In this document: one piece after another, positions 18,062 to 27,705 of the stretch | Position numbering within the stretch: position 1 is the stretch's first letter | How the letters are laid out: each line of letters starts with the position of its first letter | Assembly: GCA_012960035.1 (NCBI GenBank) | Contig: DUBZ01000032.1 | Coordinates: 62,001 to 126,000, forward strand | Length of the DNA: 64,000 nucleotides | From: Myxococcales bacterium | Lineage (GTDB): Bacteria; Myxococcota_A; UBA9160; UBA4427 | Direction: 5' to 3' | The notes under the pieces: model-generated | Databases searched by the model: none | Told to the model about the DNA's origin: nothing | What the model saw: the letters and a program-made list of their open reading frames with translations, nothing else | Translations under genes and position numbers: made by a program

Positions 18062-18838
18062 TTAGTTCGTGAACGCGTTGCGAACGACAACCTGGTGAGA
18101 TGCTGGCTCTGCCGCGCGCACTGCCACCGCGAGACGGAAATCGTTTGCGAGCGAAGTCGATGCGAAGGTCGGAATCGACTGCAGGGAAAGTTGCCAGCCA
18201 GCGGCATCGTCTTTGAAGTCAGTCGCCAGCTTGAGTGTCGCCGATCCCCCTGTCCCTGCTTCGATCTCAACCCCGAACGTTTGGGGCGGCAATTGAAAGC
18301 CGAGGCCTCGCGCTTTCATATAGGCTTCTTTCAGCGTCCAGTAGTCGGCGAAGCGACCCCGTTGATCGTCGCCCGAACGCGCAAATAGATCCGCCTGTTC
18401 GGCTTCCGTAAAAACTCGCTCCGCAATACCCGCGAGATTTTTCACGCGGTTGACGCCTTCGACATCTACCCCGCAGTCGCGGTTCTTTGTAACGACGACC
18501 GCGGACAGACCTTCGGTATGAGACAAGTTGAAACGCAGTGCCGGTGTTTTGCATGCCGGCGCGATCTCGGGTCGGCCGAACTTTTCTTCGATAAACGACC
18601 ATTCGCCGGGTTGCAAGTCTGCGTAATTCGAGAGCGCTGTTCTCACCAATGCGTGGGAAACCAAGTGCAGCTTCCTATGGACATCGAAGCGAAAGCGCGC
18701 CATCCGTGCGGTTTCGGCTTCGGACAATAAGGTGCGAAAGGCATCGAGCGTCGCTGGGTCGTCGATTTGATCGGGCCAAGCGAGCCAAACGTGTGATTCG
18801 TTTTCGAGATCTACGGATGTAGGGACAAAGGCTTCCAC
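18062..18838 (-). CDS. 4'-phosphopantetheinyl transferase (Sfp type)
   Basis: A 258-residue member of the Sfp branch that loads the phosphopantetheine arm on carrier proteins. Key motifs are NLSHTEGLSAVVV, CGVDVEGVNRVKN (the GVDVE Mg2+-binding motif) and YWTLKEAYMKARGLGFQLP (the (F/W)xxKEAxxK motif). Sfp-type enzymes usually serve polyketide, nonribosomal peptide or lysine pathways; no such megasynthase is in the window. Confidence 0.88.
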   Translation of the reverse strand: MEAFVPTSVDLENESHVWLAWPDQIDDPATLDAFRTLLSEAETARMARFRFDVHRKLHLVSHALVRTALSNYADLQPGEWSFIEEKFGRPEIAPACKTPALRFNLSHTEGLSAVVVTKNRDCGVDVEGVNRVKNLAGIAERVFTEAEQADLFARSGDDQRGRFADYWTLKEAYMKARGLGFQLPPQTFGVEIEAGTGGSATLKLATDFKDDAAGWQLSLQSIPTFASTSLANDFRLAVAVRAAEPASHQVVVRNAFTN

Positions 18839-18926
18839 GTGGGGATTGTGCCGTCCGAGTCGCGGAATGCCACGGCTGACGTCGGCTTTCCGTGCGAAGG
18901 GCTAAGAAGTACCTTCGCCGACAACT

Positions 18927-19154
18927 TTGACGCGCAGGCTTTGCGCCATCGCGATGATGGCCCCCGTGAGTGCGGCGGCATTCGCTGCGGTTGGGCAGGA
19001 AGGAATTGACGCAATGTCAAACTCGACCCTGGTCGGCCGCATCGCAGAACCGGAAGAAATGGCCGCCACCGTCTGTGCGATCGCGGACCCGAAACTCTTT
19101 GGCTACACGACCGGGCAGATCTTCCACGCCAATGGCGGTATGTACCTGGCTTGA
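18927..19154 (+). pseudogene. Short-chain dehydrogenase C-terminal remnant
   Basis: The last 60 residues read GQEGIDAMSNSTLVGRIAEP, EEMAATVCAIADPKLFGYTT, GQIFHANGGMYLA. This is the standard C-terminus of a classical SDR (the GRxxEPEE helix and the xTGQxxxxNGG strand). No Rossmann core or YxxxK precedes it in any frame. It is a truncated relic. Confidence 0.6.
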
Positions 19155-19276
19155 TGGCCAGCGATTCGTCGTCTTGATTTCAGTTAGTCCTTGTCGAGGG
19201 CGCGCGGAGGGATTTCTCGCAAGCCATCACCCCGCTCGATTCGATTCACAATGGAATCCGACAGGCGGGTTGCACG

Positions 19277-20443
19277 TCATGTGGCATGGCGACCGTTGTC
19301 TTGAACAACGCCCAGAACCAACGGGATCGCGATCAACATCAGAAGGCCTGCGAACCAGAACGGCAAGCCCATTTGCCAGTCGAAGAGCACGCCCGCGATC
19401 AACGGGCCGATGGCTCGCGCAGCGGAGGCTGCGGATTGAAACCCTCCCATCACGGCGCCGCGTGTCTCGGGTGTGGCCTCCAATGAAACCATGCTTAGCA
19501 TCGAAGGCTGGCTTATCGCGCGCCCAACCGCCGACACGACGAGTGGCACGAGCAACAGTCCAACACTTGCCGGTGCGGGGACTGCGAAAAACGCAGCGGC
19601 CATCAGAGTCACGCCCCCAAGCAATAGCTGCCGTTCTCCGAATCGTTGCGCCAACCGTTTGATGCCGCCCCCTTGTATTCCCACCATGACGAAGGCCATC
19701 AAGAACATGATGGGCGTGACTTCAAGCATCGAATAGCTGAAGCGAGCGATCATGTAGTAGATGAACATCGATTCGAGTTGGGTCACCGCAAACGTGAATA
19801 TGAAATTGATCCAGGCGAGCCGACGCAGAAATTTCCCGCGATCAAGGGCTTCGCGTGGTGTCAGGGATTCGGCTTCGGTGTTGTGTCGCTCGGGTTCCTG
19901 CAAGATCACGCTCGCGAACACGAAGTTTGTCGCGGCTAGGCCCGCCGCAAAGATCATGGGTACTCCGTGGCCAAAGACCGAGAGTCCCCCACCGATCAGT
20001 GGGCCAAGCGTGAACCCGATCCCGAACGAAGCGCCGACCAGGCCCATGTATCGGGTGCGTTCTTCCGCTTCGGTGACGTCGCCGATATAGGCCGTCGCGA
20101 CACTGATATTCGCTCCGAACACGCCGCCCAAAATTCGCGCGACGAACATGAGTTCAATGGAGTTGGAAAGTCCCAGCATTAGGAGACACGCGCTGGTCCC
20201 CGCAATGGTGATCAGAATGACGGGGCGGCGACCAATGCGGTCAGAGAGCCGGCCCCAGATCGGCGCGAAGAAATACTGCATCGCCGCGTAGCTAGCGAGA
20301 AGCAGCCCAAGCACTGCTCCGCTGGCCTGTTGATCCTTGGCGAGATACGGCAATACGGGGATCGCGACGCCAAAGCCGATCAGGTCGACGACAATCACGG
20401 CGAGCAAAATAAAGACGGGATTTCGGTCGGTTTGGGTGCTCAT
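19277..20443 (-). CDS. MFS transporter, TetA-like drug exporter branch
   Basis: A 388-residue protein with 12 predicted membrane helices. Motif A is present as GRLSDRIGRRPVILIT between helices 2 and 3, and helix 1 reads LAVIVVDLIGFGVAIPVLPY, as in the tetracycline/H+ antiporter-like group. Helix 5 carries GASFGIGFTLGPLIGG, the antiporter motif C-like segment. Divergent from the zinc-ribbon gene with a 147-bp shared upstream region. The substrate is unknown. Confidence 0.85.
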   Translation of the reverse strand: MSTQTDRNPVFILLAVIVVDLIGFGVAIPVLPYLAKDQQASGAVLGLLLASYAAMQYFFAPIWGRLSDRIGRRPVILITIAGTSACLLMLGLSNSIELMFVARILGGVFGANISVATAYIGDVTEAEERTRYMGLVGASFGIGFTLGPLIGGGLSVFGHGVPMIFAAGLAATNFVFASVILQEPERHNTEAESLTPREALDRGKFLRRLAWINFIFTFAVTQLESMFIYYMIARFSYSMLEVTPIMFLMAFVMVGIQGGGIKRLAQRFGERQLLLGGVTLMAAAFFAVPAPASVGLLLVPLVVSAVGRAISQPSMLSMVSLEATPETRGAVMGGFQSAASAARAIGPLIAGVLFDWQMGLPFWFAGLLMLIAIPLVLGVVQDNGRHAT

Positions 20444-20590
20444 GGACTCGCCGGCTTTGAGTGGGCCAGGATTGTAATCCGGCCGCTCGAATGCCGCGAG
20501 GCTGCGAACAGGGCTAACCCCGGTGGTCCGAATGGTCGATATAGAGGCGAACCCGGGTGACCCGGATCGGACCCAATCGAGAGTATTGAC

Positions 20591-21301
20591 ATGAATTGCT
20601 CAGCATGTGGAACACGCGTCGGCGACGGAACTCGCAATTGTCCGAACTGTGGACGCAGTGTCCACAAGTCTTCTTCAAGAACAGGCACGTCAGATTCGTC
20701 CATGAGTGGATCGACGGTGCACGGCCTGTCGCCTTCGACTGCGCGCGACACAAATGACGCGAGTGCGTCCACACCTCAGAAGGCGAGCCCCAAAAATACC
20801 AAGAAGCCCGCGACAAAGAGCACTGTACCTGAGGTGTCTCTCGAAACGCCGGTCGAGGAGCCTATGGCCACTTCATCGTCAGGAACTCGTGTAGGGACCG
20901 CCCAGATTCGCGATTTGATTCACGACCGCCCGGACAGCCTCGAAGAAGGCTTGAGCATCTACACCAACATCGACGCCGAGCCCGTGGGCATCAATTTCGA
21001 CTGTGAAGTCGGGGTGATCGACCTGCTTGCCCGGGACGACGCTGGGGGTCTCGTGGTTGTCCTGATTGCACCCGAAATCGAACCGGGGTCCGATGCCACC
21101 GGAAAAGAACTTCTTGGACAAGCACTGGAACGTGTGGGCTGGGTCCGCAAGCATGTTGCAAAGCCCCAGCAGGAGGTTCGCTCGATCGTTCTTCTCGAGC
21201 ACGTTCCCGATGAAATTCGTTACACCGCGGCGGCCGTGGCGACGACAGTTGCATTCAAGACGTATCGTATGCAGATCAGCTTCCGCGAGGCTGATCTCTA
21301 G
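20591..21301 (+). CDS. Zinc-ribbon protein with a NucS-like nuclease fold lacking E-x-K
   Basis: A 236-residue protein in three parts. Residues 3-20 form a zinc ribbon (Cys3, 6, 17, 20). Residues 22-100 are a Ser/Thr/Lys/Pro-rich linker. Residues 105-236 resemble the C-terminal domain of endonuclease NucS (DUF91): GVIDLLARDDAGGLVVVLIA, then LLGQALERVGWVRKHVA, VRSIVLLEHVPDEIRYTAA and FKTYRMQISF. In NucS the strand after IDLLAR carries E-x-K for metal-dependent cleavage; here those positions are Leu158 and Ala160, while Asp144 is kept. So a nucleic-acid-binding but non-cleaving role is likely. The ankyrin lipoprotein begins 43 bases downstream. Confidence 0.65.
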   Translation: MNCSACGTRVGDGTRNCPNCGRSVHKSSSRTGTSDSSMSGSTVHGLSPSTARDTNDASASTPQKASPKNTKKPATKSTVPEVSLETPVEEPMATSSSGTRVGTAQIRDLIHDRPDSLEEGLSIYTNIDAEPVGINFDCEVGVIDLLARDDAGGLVVVLIAPEIEPGSDATGKELLGQALERVGWVRKHVAKPQQEVRSIVLLEHVPDEIRYTAAAVATTVAFKTYRMQISFREADL

Positions 21302-21344
21302 CGCAGGGCTCCAGTGTGTTCGGCGCGATACGCGCCAGCATGGC

Positions 21345-23501
21345 ATGCTGCTCGCGCTGCTGCTTCTTACTGCATGTGCCTCGGCTCCGACGCTCCAGCA
21401 GGCGGTCGAGGCGCAAATGCCAGAGGCGATCGACGCATTCGTCGACGCCGGTGTCGATGTCGACGCACTTGATGACGAGGGGCAAGGCGCGCTCCATCGT
21501 GCTGCGCTGCTTGGGCGGCTCGGCTGGATCAAAGCGCTGCTTGATCGGGGAGCGGAGATCGATCTCCCCAATCGTGATCACGCGACAGCGCTGCATCTCG
21601 CAGTCACAGGGGCACGCGGTGACGCCGTGGAACTGCTTCTCGCGCGTGGCGCCAACGTCGAAGCCAAAGACGCCGAAGGGTCGACCGCCCTTCATCTTGC
21701 AGTCACCCGCGAGCACACCGCGATCGCATCCCGCCTACTCAACGCGGACGCCGACAAGTCTGCGCGCAATCACGCCGGCCGCACGGCGCTTCATCTCGCG
21801 GCCGAGTTTGCGCCCAGAGAGCTCGTGGAGCGGTTGATCGAATTGGGGAGCGACCCCAATGTCGCCGCAGTAAATGGAGCGACGCCGCTCCATCTCGCGA
21901 TTTTTTTCGACAGACCCAGTGTTGTGTCCCTGTTGCTCGAGGCCGGCGCAGACGCAAATGCGGTTGACGCCAACGACATCCGACCGATCCACGTCGCGGT
22001 ATCGGTCGGGAACCTCGACATCCTCGAAGACTTAACCAAGGCAGAACTCGACATCAACGCGTTAAACGGTAGTGAAGATTCGCCATTGCATATGGCGGTT
22101 GACGCAGATGCGCGCGTCATTGCGAAGGGCTTGCTGGTCAGGAAAGCAAACCCAAACGTCGTCGGTCGCGATGGCGATACTCCCTTGCATCGAGCTGCGC
22201 CTCGACGCGACCCGCGCATGGTCGGTTTGCTGCTCAATTGGGGTGCCGACCCAAGTTTGAAGAACAACGAACACATAACGCCTTGGGACGTCGCGAAGGC
22301 GTATAGACGGCGCCGCGTTTTGGAGCTGCTCGACGGCGCCCCGAGCCCGTTGCAAATGGCGGTGATCCGCGAAGACCTCGAAGCCATCGACGCGCTCCTT
22401 GCCAGCGGTGCGAACCCCGACCGAGGTGACGCAAGTGGTCGCACTGCCCTGGCGACCGCAGTCAACTTCCCCGAAGTCGTCGCGCGTTTGATCGAGGCGG
22501 GAGCAAGCATCGACATCGGGGACGATGGGCAGATCACGCCTCTCCAGTTAGCGGCACGGGGAGGCAACCTCGAAGTGGTGACACTGCTCATTGATGCGGG
22601 GGCCGATCCGAATCATGCAGATCGGCGCGGTTCGACGCCGCTACTGGCTGCTGCGCAGAATCAACACCTCGACGTGGGTCTGCGTTTGCTCGAAGCGGGC
22701 GCCGACCCGAACGTGAAGAACCGCAGCGATGAATCTCCGCTTTTTCATGCGATCGCCCATCGCCAGGAAGCATTGCTCTTTGGCCTGCTCGAGGCAGGCG
22801 CCAAGCAAGGGGCGGAGATGACGAATGGCATGCTCGCATTGGGCTTCGCGTCCAGCATGGGGCAAGGGGCAAGCGTTGCAGCACTCATCGACGCCGGCGC
22901 CGGTGTCGATTCGACGGATGGCGGCGGACGCACAGCCCTCGTGATCGCAGCGGAGCGTGGACACAGCGAAGTTGTGAAGCTGCTTCTCGAAGCGGGAGCG
23001 CGTAATGCGCGTATCAATGCGGCAGCCCGTATTCCCTTGATCGTCGCGCTCGAAGGCCAGAACGCCGAAACCGCGATGTTGCTGCTCGAAAGCGGCGCAG
23101 ATCCGAATGCGAGGAACCCGGCGGGCGAGTCGGCTTTGGAGATCGCGGCCTCAACCGCAGAACCAGAACTGGTTGCGTACTTGATCGAGCAGAACGCGCA
23201 TCAAGTCGAACGTGCGGGCGCACGGGGGTTGCTTGCAGCGATGCAACGACTTGAGCGCGTCTCTCCGGGTGTGACCACCGCACTTGCTGATCGACGCGGG
23301 GCATCACGTGGACGCGTGGCCGAGAGCGACGCGGAAGAATCGCAAGCTTCGCTAAACAGCCGCTACCGTGAGATCGTGCATGCCTTGGTGCTGGCGGGTG
23401 CCGACGCGGACTGGAAGTCTGCGGTCGGCAGCAGCGCACGCGAGATCGCTGCGCGACTTGGGCTTCGTGAAATCCTCGAAGCTACCGCGGAGCAGCCGTA
23501 G
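21345..23501 (+). CDS. Ankyrin-repeat lipoprotein
   Basis: A lipoprotein of about 718 residues made almost entirely of ankyrin repeats. The ATG at 21345 gives MLLALLLLTACAS, a signal peptide with lipobox LTAC, though without basic residues. About 19 repeats of the type GxTxLHxAxxxxxxxxVxxLLxxGAD follow, many with consensus sequence such as GRTALHLAAEFAPRELVERL and GSTPLLAAAQ. Ankyrin stacks bind proteins, so it probably acts as a scaffold at the outer membrane or periplasm. The 3' end overlaps the convergent ExeA-like gene by 20 bp. It may be coupled to the zinc-ribbon gene upstream. Confidence 0.85.
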   Translation: MLLALLLLTACASAPTLQQAVEAQMPEAIDAFVDAGVDVDALDDEGQGALHRAALLGRLGWIKALLDRGAEIDLPNRDHATALHLAVTGARGDAVELLLARGANVEAKDAEGSTALHLAVTREHTAIASRLLNADADKSARNHAGRTALHLAAEFAPRELVERLIELGSDPNVAAVNGATPLHLAIFFDRPSVVSLLLEAGADANAVDANDIRPIHVAVSVGNLDILEDLTKAELDINALNGSEDSPLHMAVDADARVIAKGLLVRKANPNVVGRDGDTPLHRAAPRRDPRMVGLLLNWGADPSLKNNEHITPWDVAKAYRRRRVLELLDGAPSPLQMAVIREDLEAIDALLASGANPDRGDASGRTALATAVNFPEVVARLIEAGASIDIGDDGQITPLQLAARGGNLEVVTLLIDAGADPNHADRRGSTPLLAAAQNQHLDVGLRLLEAGADPNVKNRSDESPLFHAIAHRQEALLFGLLEAGAKQGAEMTNGMLALGFASSMGQGASVAALIDAGAGVDSTDGGGRTALVIAAERGHSEVVKLLLEAGARNARINAAARIPLIVALEGQNAETAMLLLESGADPNARNPAGESALEIAASTAEPELVAYLIEQNAHQVERAGARGLLAAMQRLERVSPGVTTALADRRGASRGRVAESDAEESQASLNSRYREIVHALVLAGADADWKSAVGSSAREIAARLGLREILEATAEQP

Positions 23502-25719
23502 CGGCGGGTGCCTGCACCGACTTCTCCGGCGACTCTTGTTTGACTCCGGATTCCGCGGCGGCGTTTTCATCGCTCTGTGCTTCCGCGGGTTCGGCCACAA
23601 TGGCAAGCTCTGTTTCGTCGGCTGCCACACTTTCGACCAGGGTTTTCGTTGATGCTTGCGCTTCGACTGCCGGCTTCTTAGTGGATTTTGCGATGGGCGC
23701 TTTCACGGGTTGAACTGCCGGTTGTGCCTTCGTTGCAGGTTTAACGACTGACGCGCTGTCAAGCTTCGCGGGGACGGTGTTGGTTCGTTGCTCGATGGGC
23801 GTTGGCGTCGCCATTTGTTTGGCTTCGGCGCTGGAAATTTTCGCGACGAACTTCTTCGGCGCCGGTTCGGGCTCAGTCTTGGCCGTGCCCGGGATCGCAA
23901 GTTTGGGCGCGGAATCTGCGGCTTCGGGGATCGCGACATATTCGTTGAGCACGACGAGCGCGTCAGAAACTTTGGCTGTTGACTTCGACTTGATCACCGC
24001 GGCGACGGGTGTCTTGGCTTCGGTACTCGACGCGGCTGACGTTGCCTTGGAAACCTTCGCTTGCTGGGTCCGCGTAGTCGCAACGTTCTTGGGCGCGGGC
24101 CGAAGTGCTGGAATCGCTGCCAGCTTGGCCTTCAGTTGTTCTGGGTTCACGACATCCGCGATAGCGGCATCGATCTCTTGGGCGGTCGATGCGTTCGTGT
24201 CGACGTCTTCGCCGGCAGATTCACCGACCTCGGAAAAGGGAAGTGAGTCGAGTCCGGTCGCCGCGGCGATTTCATCCGCGCGATCGATCAGACTTCGGTG
24301 TTTCGTCGGTTCAATTTCGACTTCTCCAATGGCAGAGGTGGCGGCATCTTCGACAACCGCAACCGTCTCGGTACTGGCAGTCGTCACCACGGCAGGCTTG
24401 CGATCCAACGCCTCGGTCATTTTGACCTCGGCTTGGTTGATCAAGTCTGCGGGTGACGAAAAGTGCGCGTTGACCCAGAAAGCCGCTGCGATCACGCACG
24501 CTGCGAGGAACAGCTTTCCGCCGTATCCCTTTTCCCGCCGGGGTTCGACCACCGGTCGATTGCGCGCAACCATTCCGACGGGTCGGCGTGCGTGAAATTC
24601 GGGCTCGTGGTCGTCCGCAGGAACGGTTGGGTCGTCTTCGAGTTCGATCGTGAGCGAGTGCTGCGATTCCTCGGGCTTATTCTGATTCGGAGTCGACTCG
24701 ACTTCGAGCGCTTCGTCGCTGTCTTGGTTGAGGATCAAAGACTGCAATTCGGGGGGGCGATTTTCAAAATACGCAGAATCCGGCGCGATGCGTTCCTCTT
24801 CGTAGGAGACCGGCTCGGGGTCGGACGCATCGAGGAGTTGCTGCGCAGAAGGGGATATCCCGAAATCGCTGATCGAAAAGTCTGCCGACACCCTGGGACT
24901 CGCAAGCACGGGGCGCTCAATTTCGGTCTCACTCGTGTCACCACAAAGCTCTTCGATCAATTCGGCTGAGATCGACGTAAGGCCTCGCACGCCACCTTCC
25001 ATCAGGAGCTTTTCGCACAGTTCATTGATCGCGCGGGGAAGACCTCCGGTGTTGAGGTGGATCGCCTCGAGGGCGTCTTCGGTGAAGAGCTCTCCTCCGG
25101 CCCAACCCGCTTTTGCGAGATGTTTTTCAACGTAGTGGCGGAGGCCCTCGAGTGGGATCGGCGAAAATTGGAGTTGAAGCGTGGTGAGTTTATCGAGCCA
25201 CCAAAACAACGGAATCTCGGTGCCCGATGCTGCGGAGTCGAGGTTGGCGAGCATCACGCAATGGAGCAGTTGGCGACCATCGTCACGTTTGTATTGCAGC
25301 AAGATGTCAAGATGGTCGAGGGATTCGTGGCTTAGATATTCTGCTTCGTCGATCACCAGAACGAGTTGCTTCGTTTCGCTGCCGGCCTCGAGCAGAGCGC
25401 GTCGCGAAATCGCGCCACCTACGAGTTCGAACTTCTTCGCGATGGTGTCCCGAATCTCGCGCCACGAGCTGCGAGGGTTCAGCACAAGCGCGACCTTTGC
25501 GCTGTCGCCAAGCAGTCGCGGCAATGCTCGGCAAAAGCTCGTTTTGCCGACGCCGCCCGATCCACTGAGGCAGATACGCGGTGAGTCTTCGATGAGACCG
25601 TTCTTAACTTGTTTGAAGGCCCCGCGCAGTGAATGCGTGCCGAGCACCATGGCTCGTTTTTGGTTGCTGCTTGCAAAGGGGGACGCGTCAAATTGATAGA
25701 AGCGTAAGTAGGCGGCCAT
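23482..25719 (-). CDS. ExeA/GspA-like AAA ATPase with membrane anchor and long Ala-rich tail
   Basis: A 745-residue protein. Residues 1-260 form an ExeA/MshM-type AAA+ domain: PF motif (FYQFDASPF), Walker A GSGGVGKTS at 53-61, Walker B VLVIDEAEYL near 121-129 and a sensor-2 region GGLPRAINELC. Residues 260-400 are acidic and flexible. One membrane helix spans about 402-420 (KLFLAACVIAAAFWVNAHF). The rest is a low-complexity Ala/Lys/Pro/Thr tail, presumably periplasmic. GspA proteins of this plan help secretins cross peptidoglycan, but no peptidoglycan-binding domain is recognised and no secretin gene is nearby. A decayed relative lies at 53505. Confidence 0.75.
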   Translation of the reverse strand: MAAYLRFYQFDASPFASSNQKRAMVLGTHSLRGAFKQVKNGLIEDSPRICLSGSGGVGKTSFCRALPRLLGDSAKVALVLNPRSSWREIRDTIAKKFELVGGAISRRALLEAGSETKQLVLVIDEAEYLSHESLDHLDILLQYKRDDGRQLLHCVMLANLDSAASGTEIPLFWWLDKLTTLQLQFSPIPLEGLRHYVEKHLAKAGWAGGELFTEDALEAIHLNTGGLPRAINELCEKLLMEGGVRGLTSISAELIEELCGDTSETEIERPVLASPRVSADFSISDFGISPSAQQLLDASDPEPVSYEEERIAPDSAYFENRPPELQSLILNQDSDEALEVESTPNQNKPEESQHSLTIELEDDPTVPADDHEPEFHARRPVGMVARNRPVVEPRREKGYGGKLFLAACVIAAAFWVNAHFSSPADLINQAEVKMTEALDRKPAVVTTASTETVAVVEDAATSAIGEVEIEPTKHRSLIDRADEIAAATGLDSLPFSEVGESAGEDVDTNASTAQEIDAAIADVVNPEQLKAKLAAIPALRPAPKNVATTRTQQAKVSKATSAASSTEAKTPVAAVIKSKSTAKVSDALVVLNEYVAIPEAADSAPKLAIPGTAKTEPEPAPKKFVAKISSAEAKQMATPTPIEQRTNTVPAKLDSASVVKPATKAQPAVQPVKAPIAKSTKKPAVEAQASTKTLVESVAADETELAIVAEPAEAQSDENAAAESGVKQESPEKSVQAPAATAAPR

Positions 25720-25898
25720 CTGGAGTTCTCCTCCGGCGATCGATTATGAAAACGCCGGGCTGATTCCCCATCGTGCGACTTTGGGGGGGTCGCATTCAAA
25801 TCGGATAAACGGTCCGAAACCCTGAGGAAATCGGACTCGGAGGTACGCCGCGCGTAAGCGATACGCAAGTCTTCAACACTTGCATGCAGGTGCAGAAG

Positions 25899-26129
25899 CT
25901 AGTCGCCCGAGAGGGTGTTTCTTCCCGACAAGTTGGCGACTTCTGCTTTCAGAAAGGTCTCGCCGTGTTGTGGAACGAAGTCGAGCGACTTCGCGGCGAT
26001 GCTTTCAAGTGCCGCGAGCAACAGCGGTCGGTCAATTGGCAGGCCGTCCAGCAGCGCAGAGACGTCGAAAGAACGTCGCTCGAGCGCATCGAGAAAGTCT
26101 GCGACGAATCGACCCGAAACATCGGACAA
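25899..26129 (-). CDS. Short conserved-looking protein or gene fragment
   Basis: A frame of 76 residues from a TTG at 26129, with GAGAG about 10 bases upstream, reads LSDVSGRFVADFLDALERRS followed by FDVSALLDGLPIDRPLL. The pattern resembles the opening helices of N-terminal sensory domains found in some AraC-type regulators and histidine kinases. The rest (AALESIAAKSLDFVPQHGET) is compatible, but the protein is far too short for those families. It is probably a truncated relic, or possibly a small standalone domain. Confidence 0.35.
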   Translation of the reverse strand: MSDVSGRFVADFLDALERRSFDVSALLDGLPIDRPLLLAALESIAAKSLDFVPQHGETFLKAEVANLSGRNTLSGD

Positions 26130-26279
26130 ACATTTCGCTCTCACTGGAATTTGAAGGAATCCGACTTTATCAGATTGACGCAGTACCGCGTCACGAAAAT
26201 GGCTGGGCGGACCCATACTGCATTGATGTACCTGGCAGCACCCACGAATCGTCGCGCACGAGCAGCCCAGCACGATGGT

Positions 26280-27629
26280 CTACGGTTCGTCGATATAGCC
26301 GAGCGCTCTCAACTGTTCGACGATGTCGTCCTCTACACCGGAAGGGAGTGGCTTGGTGTCGACGTACTCAATTTTTAGATCTTTGTAGGACGGGACCGGC
26401 GTGACTGCGCCGCGAACTTCTTCGGGCAGGAAGTCAGCGGAAACGCCGGCCATGTCGTTCGCGGTTGGGAAGCCAAGCCAAGTCAGAATTGTTGGGGTGA
26501 TGTCATTAACCGAGACGTGTTTCGACTCACTTCCCGGTTCGATGCCTCGACCTCGAGCGAAAATGACGCCGTCGATCGCTTTTTCGGTCGTGTGATTGCC
26601 GGTGAGGCGAAGCATCCCTTGCTCTGCTTCGAAGCCGTGATCCGAGACGACCATGACAAGGTCGTTGGGTCCGTAGTCTTTGATAATTTCACCCACCAAC
26701 GCGTCGGTGTATTGGTAGTAAGCAAAGAGCGCTTCGCGACCACCCGCACGGGTTTCGGGAGTCGGGATGAGGCCTTGAGTGTAGTGCTCGGGCGACTCCA
26801 TCACGCCCCAAAGGTAGTGGGAGACCCGATCGATTCCGTACAGGAGCACCATGGTGACGTCAGGCTTTTCTTCGCGCACAATCTTGCGGGTCATACTCGC
26901 GATGGCGCCGTCTTCTTTGAACCGCCGCTGTAGTTCATCGCGAAGAACCCAACGCGGAAGAATTTTAGGGGGCGCGAAGGGGTCTTCAAAATCGGGTACG
27001 GGGGTCGCGTTGTCCTTGATGAGCTGAACGAGTTTTTCGTTCCAGGCTTCAGGGAAAATGACGGCACCGGTTTTGGTCTGCGCGGAGCCAGTCAGTTCGT
27101 TGCGTCCTTCGATCTCTTTGGCGAGTACGTGATCTGAAACGATTACGCCATCGACCTTCTCGAGCGGATAGGTGTTCCAAAAGTTGATCACGCCGACTCG
27201 AAGCCCCGCAGCACTCGCAATGCTCCACAGCGCTGGAGCCTTGCGATCCGTACTCACGTAAAGCTGTTGATTCCCGATGCGATTCGGATACGAAAAGCCA
27301 ACGATGCCATGCTGCTCGGGCGTCATCCCGGTTGCGATCGTGTTCCAGATGCGAGGTGAGTGCATCGGAATGACGGACCGCAACTCGCCTGAAACACCTT
27401 CGCGCGCAAGTTTAGCCAGATTCGGAAGCTCACCTTTCGCGAACATCTCATTCACGATGCGCGGCGAGGCGCCGTCGATTCCGATGAGGATGACCCGGCC
27501 CGGTTTTGCAGGGTTGCTTAAACCGTCGCACCCCGTTGCGCTACAAGCTACGGCCAACGCGGATACAGCAGCAAGCGTGGCACCCAACCGCGAGCGCGAA
27601 TAAACGGTAGGACTTGTGTCAGGTCGCAT
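26280..27629 (-). CDS. Alkaline phosphatase/nucleotide pyrophosphatase-like lipoprotein
   Basis: A type I phosphodiesterase/nucleotide pyrophosphatase superfamily protein of 449 residues. ATG at 27629 gives MRPDTSPTVYSRSRLGATLA with a hydrophobic stretch ending in SATGC, a likely lipobox. Metal ligands are visible in VILIGIDGASPRIV (first Asp), MHSPRIWNTIATGM (a nucleophile-type Ser or Thr), DHVLAKEI and VVSDHGFEAEQG (Asp-His), with a late His in GNHTTEK. It should be tethered facing the periplasm. The substrate, phosphodiester or phosphonate, is unknown. Confidence 0.8.
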   Translation of the reverse strand: MRPDTSPTVYSRSRLGATLAAVSALAVACSATGCDGLSNPAKPGRVILIGIDGASPRIVNEMFAKGELPNLAKLAREGVSGELRSVIPMHSPRIWNTIATGMTPEQHGIVGFSYPNRIGNQQLYVSTDRKAPALWSIASAAGLRVGVINFWNTYPLEKVDGVIVSDHVLAKEIEGRNELTGSAQTKTGAVIFPEAWNEKLVQLIKDNATPVPDFEDPFAPPKILPRWVLRDELQRRFKEDGAIASMTRKIVREEKPDVTMVLLYGIDRVSHYLWGVMESPEHYTQGLIPTPETRAGGREALFAYYQYTDALVGEIIKDYGPNDLVMVVSDHGFEAEQGMLRLTGNHTTEKAIDGVIFARGRGIEPGSESKHVSVNDITPTILTWLGFPTANDMAGVSADFLPEEVRGAVTPVPSYKDLKIEYVDTKPLPSGVEDDIVEQLRALGYIDEP

Positions 27630-27705
27630 GCAGGTTGTGTGGTTTCGCAAGTTGAAGGCGGTTATGAGTGGCCACAAGATAACCGCCACTCTTGGCCCAG
27701 GCAAT

